From: DATKZB01 sp035528235
GTDB taxonomy: Bacteria > Planctomycetota > Phycisphaerae > FEN-1346
Reading direction: 5' to 3'
Assembly (NCBI GenBank): GCA_035528235.1
Contig: DATKZB010000342.1
Coordinates: 1-10,026, forward strand
Length of the DNA stretch: 10,026 bases
Below, in pieces: positions 1 through 6,577 of the stretch (positions are counted from its first letter, which is position 1; each line of letters starts with the position of its first letter). Below the pieces are notes generated by a model. It saw only the letters and a list, made by a program, of their open reading frames with translations. It was not told where the DNA came from and did not search any database. The position numbers were made by a program, and so were the translations under genes.

Positions 1-1262
1 GAGAAGCACGTCGTTCCCTTGCTCCATTCGTCGCCGCCGCGCAGCCGAAGCCGAAACGGCTTGACCGACATCCGCTTGCCGGTAAAGGCCCGCTTGCCGT
101 CGATGAGCACCTCGAGGTCGCGGCCGAGCAGGCGGAAGGTCACCTTGTAGTCGCGCCCGTTCTCGTACGGGTAATCGTTGCCGGAGGTCTTGTGGATGCC
201 GTTGCCGAAGAGGTTGAGGTTCCTCTCGTACCCCTCGTTGCCCAGGTAGAAGTCGGCGCCCTCGAAGTGGACGCGCGGCCGCATGCCTTCCTTGACGTTG
301 ACGACGAATTCCAGGACCAGGTCGGCGGGCAGGGGATACTTGAACGTCATGGAACCATCGCCGCGGCCGACGATGGCGCCCTTCTCGACGGTCCATCGGC
401 CGCTCTGGATGTCCCACTCGCCCAGGGTGCTGAGCCGCCTGGCCACCAGGGCGCCGAGGGAGGCCTTCAGGGCGTTGTCGGCGCTGGCCTGCCTTTCGAC
501 GGCCTCGATCCGCGTCTGCGCGGCCCTCTGCTTGAGTCCGTCCAGTTCCGGCAGCGCCTGGCGGTACCAGAAGGCGGCCCGCGACCGCAGGTGGAACTTG
601 GCGGGCTCGGCTTCCTTCTCGCCCAGGGCCCACCAAGCGTCGGCCAGGCCGGCTTGGGCGGCGGCGTCGGTCGGACCGGCGGCGTCGGCGGTCGCCGGTC
701 CCTTCAGCGCCGGGTCCGCGCACCGGGCCAGCGCCGGCAGGCCCTTCTCCCAGTTGCCCTGGGCCAGACAGCGGTACCGGCCCACGGTCAGGTTGGCCTG
801 CGGGTCATCCGGCTTCGAGGCCAGGACGGCATGGGCCTCCTGGACGGCGGCAAACGCCTTCCTGAGATCCGCGAGGTGCCTCTTCCTCGTGGTGAGGGAG
901 GCCTGGAGGGCGGCGTTGCGCGTCTTGCGGGCATGGATGGTGGCAATGACGATCGTCTTGTCGGCGTCGTCAAAGGCGTCCTCGGACGCCGCCTCGTCCA
1001 CAAGGCCGTTGCTGGCCTTGCGGCTCTCCTCCAGCAGGGCATGGCACAGGGCCTTGCGGTCGTCGGGCTTGGTCTTGGCGTAGCGGTCCTTGAAGGCCTC
1101 GCGGACGAGTTTGCGGGCCTCCTTCAGGGCGTCTTCGGCAGGGATGCTCCACTTGGCGCGGGGCGGCTGGGCCTCTTCGGCTTGGGCGACGTCCTGCCAC
1201 GACGCCCAGGCGGCCACCGCAGCCGCCAGGGCGATCCATAGGGCCACTGCCGTGCGCGTCAT
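1..1262 (-). CDS. Exported repeat protein with C-terminal concanavalin A-like (LamG/DUF1080-type) domain, partial at window edge
   Basis: This gene is open from its ATG at 1262 to the left edge, giving 420 visible residues with the C-terminus missing. Residues 1-29 form a signal peptide or N-terminal anchor (Arg at 3, Ala-rich core, AQAEE after it). Residues 40-260 are Ala/Lys/Arg-rich and probably helical, TPR-like, with a block around 159-181 (GRYRC, then NWEKGLPALA) and another at 206-237 (LADAWWALGEKE, then FWYRQALPEL). I recall both blocks from exported planctomycete proteins. Residues 280-420 look like a beta-sandwich: GEWDIQSGRWTVEKGAIVGRG is the usual opening of DUF1080/LamG domains, and LEVLIDGKR fits their later strands. 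Such domains bind or hydrolyse carbohydrate; the exact role here is unknown. The ATG overlaps the stop of the upstream SGNH gene (ATGA), and GGGAGGAG lies at 1267-1274, so translation is probably coupled. Codon use matches the neighbours. Confidence 0.8.
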   Translation of the reverse strand, partial: MTRTAVALWIALAAAVAAWASWQDVAQAEEAQPPRAKWSIPAEDALKEARKLVREAFKDRYAKTKPDDRKALCHALLEESRKASNGLVDEAASEDAFDDADKTIVIATIHARKTRNAALQASLTTRKRHLADLRKAFAAVQEAHAVLASKPDDPQANLTVGRYRCLAQGNWEKGLPALARCADPALKGPATADAAGPTDAAAQAGLADAWWALGEKEAEPAKFHLRSRAAFWYRQALPELDGLKQRAAQTRIEAVERQASADNALKASLGALVARRLSTLGEWDIQSGRWTVEKGAIVGRGDGSMTFKYPLPADLVLEFVVNVKEGMRPRVHFEGADFYLGNEGYERNLNLFGNGIHKTSGNDYPYENGRDYKVTFRLLGRDLEVLIDGKRAFTGKRMSVKPFRLRLRGGDEWSKGTTCF

Positions 1263-2545
1263 TTCTCTCCTCCCGCGGCGATGGGCTTGACGCAGGCCCC
1301 GCCCCCCGCCACGCAGATGCTCTCGAGGCGGAGTTCCTGGTCGGTTTCTTCCGTGAAGAGCGGCTCGATCTCGAGCGTGTGCTCGGCGGCCGGGTCGAGT
1401 CCCGTGGCGATGACCTGCACGAGGTGCGCGTTGCCCTTGGCGAGGCGGCCGAGGGACCCGCCGTCGAAGAGGGTGGTGGGCGGCTTCTTCGGGTCCGGCC
1501 GGTGCTCGGCCGGCTTGCCGTCCACGTAGGCCCGGAACCGGCACGACGTGGGCGTCGATTCGCCCAGCACCATGACCATGCTGCCCGAGAACCGGACCCG
1601 CAACCGCGCGACCTCCTGCGGCTGCTTCTTCTCGGCGTCGGCCCAGCGCGACGCCGTGACCAGGTCGTCGAGCCACCGCGACATGAGCATGTCGAAGTAG
1701 GCCGAGACGACATGCGGCCGGTCTGCGCGCCAGCCCTTGGGCGGCGGCCCGAGCGACGAGACGCGTACCCGCGCGGCCCGCGTGTACGTGTCGGCGTGGA
1801 GCATCTTCTCGGGGGCCCGGCAGACGCGCTTCTCGCGCACGCACCGCTCGAAGGCCGCCCAGGCGGCGTCGGCAAAGAGGACGTAGCCCTCGTCGCCGGG
1901 GTGCACGCCGTCGACCGGCCAGATGCGCTCGAGGGTCGTCGTCCCCGCCTTGACGCGCTCGATGGCCAGGGCGATGGCGTCGCCGGCCACGGTGCCGTAC
2001 GCCTTGGCGATGGTCAGGTGCGCGTCGCGCCGCTTCAGGCCGTCGGTCGTGCCGGGCTTCACGTTCCACAGGAAGGGGAAGATGACCGGCACCACGGGGC
2101 ACTTGGCGTCGACGCCGATCCGCCGCACGATCGCCTCGTAGGAGGCCAGCGTCTCGCCGTCGTCGGAGTAGATGTCGTCGTTGGCCGAGAAGTCGAGGAA
2201 CACCAGGTCCGGCCGGTGCGACAGGACGTCACGCTCCAGGCGGAACACCCCCAGTTGCGACCCCGTCCCACCGATGGCCGCGTCGTGAAACGTGAAATGC
2301 GCCTCGGGGTACTTCTTCTCCAGGCGCTGCCCCACCAAGGCGCGGTACGAGGTGCGTTGCGGGTCGGTGGCGTTGGCGCCCCATGTGAGCGAGGCGCCGA
2401 AGAAGACGACGCTGAGCCGCTCGCCGGCCCGGGCCCGGCGGTCGAAGTCCTCGAAACTCGGCGTCGCGCCCAGCGCCGCCGCACAGAGCGTCATCCCCAT
2501 CGCGGCCGCTGCCACGAGGACCATCAGGTGGTGGGTCGATGTCAT
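1259..2545 (-). CDS. Exported SGNH/GDSL-family hydrolase with extra C-terminal domain
   Basis: The protein has 428 residues. Residues 1-27 are a Sec signal peptide ending AALGA. The SGNH blocks are in order: block I VVFFGASLTWG with nucleophile Ser52 (GASL in place of GDSL), block II Gly around 92-93 (AIGGTGS), block III SANDD with Asn122, and block V DGVHPGDEG with Asp212 and His215. The catalytic set is therefore complete, and an esterase or carbohydrate acetylesterase outside the cytoplasm is likely; the substrate cannot be read. Residues 230-428 form a second, beta-rich region (VRFSGSMVMVLGEST, FRAYVDGKP, LEIEPLFTEE) of unknown function. I chose the ATG at 2545 because it precedes the signal peptide directly; the frame is open to 2656, but the extra 37 residues are Arg-rich and would bury the signal. 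The ribosome site is weak (GGGGA). The next gene overlaps it by 4 bases, so the two form an operon. Confidence 0.88.
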   Translation of the reverse strand: MTSTHHLMVLVAAAAMGMTLCAAALGATPSFEDFDRRARAGERLSVVFFGASLTWGANATDPQRTSYRALVGQRLEKKYPEAHFTFHDAAIGGTGSQLGVFRLERDVLSHRPDLVFLDFSANDDIYSDDGETLASYEAIVRRIGVDAKCPVVPVIFPFLWNVKPGTTDGLKRRDAHLTIAKAYGTVAGDAIALAIERVKAGTTTLERIWPVDGVHPGDEGYVLFADAAWAAFERCVREKRVCRAPEKMLHADTYTRAARVRVSSLGPPPKGWRADRPHVVSAYFDMLMSRWLDDLVTASRWADAEKKQPQEVARLRVRFSGSMVMVLGESTPTSCRFRAYVDGKPAEHRPDPKKPPTTLFDGGSLGRLAKGNAHLVQVIATGLDPAAEHTLEIEPLFTEETDQELRLESICVAGGGACVKPIAAGGEK

Positions 2546-2596
2546 GGACCGTCCCCGACTTGCGGCTTGGTGCGTGCCCCCCTCCAGGCGAGTGCT

Positions 2597-2625
2597 ATCA
2601 TAAACCCGGTTGGGCGACGTGCGTA
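2597..2625 (-). promoter_or_regulatory. Possible sigma70-like promoter for the SGNH hydrolase unit
   Basis: On the minus strand TATGAT (2602-2597) matches five of six -10 bases. It follows, after 17 bases, a poor -35 (TACGCA, 2625-2620, three of six). Transcription would begin about 45 bases before the ATG at 2545. The position in a divergent gap supports it; the weak -35 keeps it tentative. Confidence 0.35.
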
Positions 2626-2662
2626 GCGAAAGTTCCCGGCCCCGCCGCCGATGCATTTGTTG

Positions 2663-2692
2663 TGGCGATTCGACGCCCGCGGTGCTTACACT
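2663..2692 (+). promoter_or_regulatory. Possible promoter for the mutarotase-fold gene
   Basis: GCTTACACT carries a -10-like TACACT at 2687-2692 (four of six). A weak -35-like TGGCGA lies at 2663-2668 with an 18-base spacer. The leader would be about 26 bases and includes the AGGAGA ribosome site at 2713-2718. The -10 context (GCTTAC, then xxT) is the same as in the stronger promoter at 4129-4158, which is the main reason to list it. Confidence 0.35.
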
Positions 2693-2724
2693 GTGGGCGC
2701 CGCCGCGGACCCAGGAGACGCATC

Positions 2725-3771
2725 ATGCATACGCTGACGAGGCTTGGCCTGGCCATCGGCGTGGTCGCCGTGATGGGCTGCGCGGTGGCCGCACCGAGGG
2801 GCGAGGAGGCGACAGCGATGGACTTCCCGAAGGTGGTTCTCGAGAACGCGGGTCTGCGGCTGACGGTGTACCTGCCCGACGCCGCGAAAGGGTTCTACCG
2901 CGGCATGCGGTTCGACTGGTCGGGGCTGGTGGCCCGGGCCGAGTTCGACGGCCGCACGGTCTACGGGCCCTTCCGCACGACGTACGACGCCACGAATCAC
3001 GACAACGTGGTCGGGCCGGCCGAGGAGTTCGACATGGACTCGCCGCCCGGTTGGGACGAGGCCAAGCCGGGCGAGGGTTTCATGAAGATCGGCGTCGGCA
3101 TCCTCAGAAAACTGCCGCCCCTCGCGAAGGAGAAACAGCCCAAGGACTACGCGTACGCGTACGGGTTCTGGCTGGCGCACGAGATTCTGGACGGCGGGGC
3201 GTGGAAGGTGGAGCGCGGCAAGGACTGGGTCGAGTTCCGCCACACGCTGTCGGGCCCGCGCGGACGGGCGTACGTCTACACCAAGCGGATCGCCGTGGCG
3301 GGCCACCCGCCGGCCTTCACCATCCACCACGCGCTGGCCAACACCGGCACCCGGCCCATCGACACGGTCGTCTACAACCACAACCTAACGCTTCTCGACG
3401 ACGAACCCGTCGGGCCCGCCTACCATATCACGTTCCCGTTCGACCTGAAGGCGAAGGAGGCCCGCGGCCCCGCCGAGTTCAAGGGCCGCAACGTCGTCCT
3501 GCCGAAGGAACTCCGGGGCGACAGCGTCTGGGCGGCGTTCGAGGGGGCCGACTTCCCGGCCGACCGGCACACGGTTACCCTGGTCAACACGCGCACGGGC
3601 ACGGGCGTGACGCTCCGCGGCGACCGGCCGGTGGCCGAGTGGCGGTTCTACGCCGAGAAGACTGCCGCATGCCCCGAACCGTTCGTCCGCCTCCGGGTGG
3701 AGCCCGGCAAGACCGAGACGTGGCAGGTGGCGTACGCCCTGCTGGCGGGCAAGCCGGCGGTCAAGCCGTGA
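2725..3771 (+). CDS. Exported galactose-mutarotase-fold (aldose 1-epimerase-like) protein
   Basis: The protein has 348 residues. Residues 1-23 are a signal peptide; VMGC with Cys19 is a possible but imperfect lipobox, and AVAA directly after offers an ordinary cleavage site. The rest resembles the aldose-1-epimerase-like superfamily: an opening beta-sandwich (LENAGLRLTVYLPD, GFYRGMRFDWSGLV), an EEFDM motif near 100-104, and ALANTGTRPIDTVVYNHN at 203-220, which aligns in style with the GalM segment that carries a catalytic His (here His219). CPEPFVRLRVEPG near 316-328 resembles the region with the catalytic Glu (Glu318). I infer sugar binding or epimerisation outside the cytoplasm, but the residue assignments come from motif resemblance only. 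The ATG at 2725 is chosen for AGGAGA at 2713-2718 and the signal peptide that follows; the open frame upstream to 2539 is Arg/Pro-rich and has no such signal. The gene is monocistronic and diverges from the SGNH unit. Confidence 0.8.
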   Translation: MHTLTRLGLAIGVVAVMGCAVAAPRGEEATAMDFPKVVLENAGLRLTVYLPDAAKGFYRGMRFDWSGLVARAEFDGRTVYGPFRTTYDATNHDNVVGPAEEFDMDSPPGWDEAKPGEGFMKIGVGILRKLPPLAKEKQPKDYAYAYGFWLAHEILDGGAWKVERGKDWVEFRHTLSGPRGRAYVYTKRIAVAGHPPAFTIHHALANTGTRPIDTVVYNHNLTLLDDEPVGPAYHITFPFDLKAKEARGPAEFKGRNVVLPKELRGDSVWAAFEGADFPADRHTVTLVNTRTGTGVTLRGDRPVAEWRFYAEKTAACPEPFVRLRVEPGKTETWQVAYALLAGKPAVKP

Positions 3772-3785
3772 CGAACGGTCACGGC
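3765..3785 (+). terminator. Hairpin over the stop codon of the mutarotase-fold gene
   Basis: A perfect 8-base-pair stem (GCCGTGAC at 3765-3772, GTCACGGC at 3778-3785) with a 5-base loop includes the TGA stop at 3769-3771. No T tract follows. It lies 13 bases before a second hairpin and may protect the 3' end or help termination. Confidence 0.4.
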
Positions 3786-3798
3786 CGGCTATAAAAGA

Positions 3799-3836
3799 GG
3801 AAACCCGGGCTTGCGCCCGGGCTTCCTTCAGGTTTT
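3799..3836 (+). terminator. Probable intrinsic terminator
   Basis: A 12-position stem with a single A/C mismatch (GGAAACCCGGGC at 3799-3810, GCCCGGGCTTCC at 3815-3826) closes a TTGC loop. It is followed by TTCAGGTTTT, a short imperfect T tract. It lies 28 bases past the stop of the mutarotase-fold gene, where termination is expected before the next promoter. Confidence 0.65.
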
Positions 3837-4128
3837 CGGCCTCCACCTTTGTGCCGTAAGGACGATTTGGAATCAACCCACTTGTCAGTTGGGTGCCTCT
3901 GGGGCGTTTCGGGCTTGTCGCCGAAGCGACCATGCCTTCCGCGTCCCAATGCGGCTCCCTAAGCAGGTTTCATCGGTTGTTCCAAAGATGATCCTAAACA
4001 CGAACACGGCAGATGGCCGATGCCTTTCACTTAATCTTACGCTCCTGTCATCGGCCCGCCAAGCGGAAAAACTTTACGCATTCCGCGCGCCGTCGGCCCT
4101 GGGCGCGGCCTGGCGTCGCGCGACCGGC
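3837..4128. other. Long intergenic stretch with reduced GC, no gene recognised
   Basis: The 60-base blocks starting at 3841, 3961 and 4021 are about 48-52% GC by hand count, well below the coding DNA on both sides. An open frame runs through from 3811 into the glycosyltransferase gene, but its product (Cys-, Arg- and Ser-rich, no motif) does not look like protein, and the glycosyltransferase domain starts cleanly at 4201. A small hairpin (GTCGC, loop CGAA, GCGAC; 3917-3930) is visible. I saw no tRNA, repeat array or riboswitch that I know. It could be a long non-coding spacer, a small RNA gene or decayed DNA. Confidence 0.5.
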
Positions 4129-4158
4129 TTGACGCTTGTACCGCCCCTCGCTTACGAT
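4129..4158 (+). promoter_or_regulatory. Sigma70-like promoter of the glycosyltransferase operon
   Basis: TTGACG (4129-4134, five of six -35 bases) is followed after 18 bases by TACGAT (4153-4158, four of six -10 bases). The predicted start near 4165 leaves a leader of about 36 bases before the ATG at 4201. It is the best promoter match I found in the window and sits exactly where the three-gene operon needs one. Confidence 0.55.
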
Positions 4159-4200
4159 GGGGGGCAATCGTCGGCACCTCCTCGGACGACGCGGGGCCGC

Positions 4201-4926
4201 ATGCGCACACTGATCGCCATCCCGGTATATAACGAGCAGGCGCACCTGGAGCGCGTCCTGGCCGAGATGGTCCATTTCTCGCCCGAGATCCTGGCCATCG
4301 ACGACGGATCCACCGACTCGAGCGCCGCCATCCTCGACGCCCACCCCTTCGTCGAGGTCCACCACCACGACGCGAACGAGGGGTACGGCCAGAGCCTGAT
4401 CGACGCCTTCCGCATCGCGGCCCACCGGCGGTTCGACTGGATCGTGACGCTCGATGCCGACGAGCAGCACGACCCCGCCGCCGTCGGCCTGTTCCTCGAC
4501 GAGGCGGCGCGCGGCCAGGCCGACGTCCTGTCGGGCTCGCGGTACCTGCCCCAGAGCCTGCTCGGCAGCCGCGTGCCCGAGGACCGGCGAAGCATCAATG
4601 TCCTCATCACCGGAATCCTCGCCCGCGTGACGCCCTACGACCTGACCGACGCGTTCTGCGGGTTCAAGGCGTACCGGGTGGCGGCGCTGAAGCGGCTGAC
4701 CCTGACCGAGAAGGGCTACGCCATGCCGCTGGAGTTCTGGATCCAGGCGGCGCGCCACGGACTGCGGGTCCGCGAGGTGCCCATCCGGCTGGTCTACGTG
4801 GACCCGACGCGCACGTTCGGGGCGACGCTGGATGACCCGCGCGCACGGCTGCGGTACTACCTGGACGTTCTGGACCGGGAACTCGCCGCGTGGCGGGCCG
4901 ACCGACCGCCGGAGGGCCGACCGTGA
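4201..4926 (+). CDS. Family 2 glycosyltransferase (DPM1/polyprenyl-phosphate sugar transferase-like)
   Basis: This 241-residue protein is a GT-A fold glycosyltransferase and probably transfers a sugar from a nucleotide donor. It opens with MRTLIAIPVYNEQ, has the nucleotide-binding IDDGSTD at 33-39, and the metal-binding DADEQHDP at 85-92, which is the DxDxQHxP form typical of dolichol- or polyprenyl-phosphate mannosyl/glucosyl transferases. SGSRY (111-115) and DLTDAFCGFKAYR (147-159) are also usual for that group. There is no transmembrane segment, so it should be cytosolic or peripheral at the membrane. The acceptor is not readable. The ATG at 4201 begins exactly at the conserved first strand; the frame is open further upstream, but that part has no homology-like features. 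The ribosome site is weak (GGGG before the ATG). Its TGA overlaps the GTG of the next gene (GTGA), so the two are translationally linked. Confidence 0.9.
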   Translation: MRTLIAIPVYNEQAHLERVLAEMVHFSPEILAIDDGSTDSSAAILDAHPFVEVHHHDANEGYGQSLIDAFRIAAHRRFDWIVTLDADEQHDPAAVGLFLDEAARGQADVLSGSRYLPQSLLGSRVPEDRRSINVLITGILARVTPYDLTDAFCGFKAYRVAALKRLTLTEKGYAMPLEFWIQAARHGLRVREVPIRLVYVDPTRTFGATLDDPRARLRYYLDVLDRELAAWRADRPPEGRP

Positions 4927-6542
4927 GCGCGATCCTCCGCGAGTACTTCCGCGTGCCGCGCGAGGACCGGGCCGTCTACCTCCGCCCGTCGTCGGCGGAC
5001 CTGGCGGCGATGGTCGAGGCCAACCGGCGGCTCGTGGCGTCGTACGCGTTCGACGTGGCCGGGCGTCCGTGGCCTGAGTTCCGCGCCGTGGCGCGGGCCG
5101 AGGCGGTTGCCCTCGCGCGGGCGTACGCCCGGCGCTGGGGCTTCGGCCTGGAGCGCGAGCCGGACGCCGCGCTGCCGCTCGTCGTGACCGGCCATCAGCC
5201 GCAGCCGGTTCATCCCGGCGTGTGGTTCAAGCACTTCGTGGCGGGGCACCTGGCGTCGGCCGTCGGGGGCGCGGCGATCAACCTGACGGTCGATAACGAC
5301 GAGGCGCACGGCCAGGCACTGCGGTTCCCGGTTCGTGCGCCGGCCGAGGCCACCGGCGACGCCGTCCACGCGGTCGAGGTTCGTCTGGCCGACGATGCGG
5401 GCGGCGCTGCCTTTGAGGAGCAGCCGTCCTCGGCCCTTCGGTCCGAGGCTGCCGGCGAGGCTATCGACGGGCTGCCCCCGCCGTGCGTCGAGCCGTTCCG
5501 CCGGTGGTGGCGCCACGTGGCCGGGGCGGCGCGCGACGCCGCGAGCCTCGGCGAGGCGCTGGCGGTCGCGCGGTGGCGAATGGAAGAGGAACTGGGCCTG
5601 CGGAACCTGGAACTGCCGGTGTCGCACCTGGCCGACGGCGAGGCGTTCCGCCTCCTGGTGGCCGAGATGCTCGGCCGGCCCGACGAGGTATTCGCCGCCC
5701 ACAACGCGTCGCTGGCCGAGTACCGCCGCGCGTACCGCGAGCGCAGCCCCGCCCAGCCCGTTCCGGACCTGGCCCGCGATGGCCCGCGCCTGGAACTGCC
5801 GCTCTGGGTCTGGCGGCCGGGCGAGCCGCGCCGGCGCCTCTGGGTTGAGCCGCGCGGCAACGGGCTGGCCCTTTTCGCCGACCGCGACCCCATGGCGACG
5901 ATCGGCCTGCGGGCCGCCTCGGGCAGGGCAGGGTCATCGGCCGTGGCCGAGGTCCTGAAGGGGCTCCGCGAGCAGGGCTGGAAGATTCGCCCGCGTGCCC
6001 TAGCCATGACGCTCTTTGTGCGCCTCGCGGTGGGCGACGTCTTTATCCACGGCCTGGGCGGCGCCCTGTACGACAAGGTGACCGACGCGATGATCGAGCG
6101 GCTGTTCGGCGTCCGGCCGCCCGGCCTCATCCTGGCGTCGTGCACGGTCCGGCTGCCGCTGGAGGCGTATCCGGCCGTGCCGCGCGACCTGGAGCGGGCC
6201 CGGCGGCGCGTCCGCGACTGGCGGCACAATCCCGACCGGATAATCTCCGAGACGACGGGCCGCCGGGGCGACGTGCAGGCCCTCGTCGGCGAGAAGTGGC
6301 GGCTCATCCGCGAGCGGGACCCCACCCGCGAAGGACGTCGCCGCGCGTACCAACGCGTCCACGCCATCAACGAAACCCTCGCGGCCGTGGAACCGGACGG
6401 CCGGGCCGACGCCGCACGCGAGGTCGCGCGCCTCCATCGCCACTTACGGTGGAACGCCATTCTTCAGAACCGCGAGTACCCGTGCTGGTTTCACTCAGCA
6501 CAGGGCCTGGCGGCATTCTATCGCGAGGCACTGGCGGGCTGA
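4923..6542 (+). CDS. Conserved protein of unknown function, remotely BshC-like
   Basis: This protein has 539 residues, no signal peptide and no membrane segment. I do not recognise a characterised function. Two stretches stand out: VVTGHQPQPVHPGVWFK at about 87-103, followed by a Rossmann-like strand-helix-strand and NLTVDNDEAHG (120-130); and VFIHGLGGALYDKVTDAMIE near 372-391, followed by FGVRPPG. In order and spacing they recall the TGQQxGxxxGPLYTxxK and SGPGExAY...FGVxMP segments of BshC, the cysteine-adding enzyme of bacillithiol synthesis, but the key words differ and I would not call it BshC. The C-terminal 130 residues are Arg/Glu-rich helices, possibly coiled coil, ending in LQNREYPCWFHSAQGLAAFY. 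Start: GTG at 4923 overlaps the glycosyltransferase stop, with GGAGGG at 4911-4916. The next gene follows after 35 bases. Operon context suggests a step in making or modifying a glycosylated small molecule or polymer; that is inference. Confidence 0.75.
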   Translation: MSAILREYFRVPREDRAVYLRPSSADLAAMVEANRRLVASYAFDVAGRPWPEFRAVARAEAVALARAYARRWGFGLEREPDAALPLVVTGHQPQPVHPGVWFKHFVAGHLASAVGGAAINLTVDNDEAHGQALRFPVRAPAEATGDAVHAVEVRLADDAGGAAFEEQPSSALRSEAAGEAIDGLPPPCVEPFRRWWRHVAGAARDAASLGEALAVARWRMEEELGLRNLELPVSHLADGEAFRLLVAEMLGRPDEVFAAHNASLAEYRRAYRERSPAQPVPDLARDGPRLELPLWVWRPGEPRRRLWVEPRGNGLALFADRDPMATIGLRAASGRAGSSAVAEVLKGLREQGWKIRPRALAMTLFVRLAVGDVFIHGLGGALYDKVTDAMIERLFGVRPPGLILASCTVRLPLEAYPAVPRDLERARRRVRDWRHNPDRIISETTGRRGDVQALVGEKWRLIRERDPTREGRRRAYQRVHAINETLAAVEPDGRADAAREVARLHRHLRWNAILQNREYPCWFHSAQGLAAFYREALAG

Positions 6543-6577
6543 CCGTCGCCCGCGCGGTGCCCGGGGAGGTATCGGCC

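Noticed and set aside
192..1241. A 349-codon open frame on the plus strand near the left edge
   Set aside because: It is antisense to the repeat/ConA-like gene, which has a signal peptide, a ribosome site and a recognisable C-terminal domain.
1379..2626. A 415-codon open frame on the plus strand, antisense to the SGNH gene
   Set aside because: The product is Arg/Val/Gly/Asp-rich and low in complexity, while the opposite strand has a full SGNH catalytic set.
3811..4200. An N-terminal extension of the glycosyltransferase to 3811
   Set aside because: The extension begins inside the terminator hairpin, has no domain, and crosses the promoter at 4129-4158; the GT2 fold starts at the ATG at 4201.
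4923..6542. Naming the middle operon gene bshC
   Set aside because: The diagnostic BshC motifs are not reproduced and the neighbouring glycosyltransferase is GT2, not the GT4 BshA type; only a remote resemblance is supportable.
6140..6577. An N-terminal extension of the TIM-barrel protein into the preceding gene
   Set aside because: It is a shifted-frame shadow of the 539-residue protein, Arg/Pro/Gly-rich; the GTG at 6578 has its own strong ribosome site.
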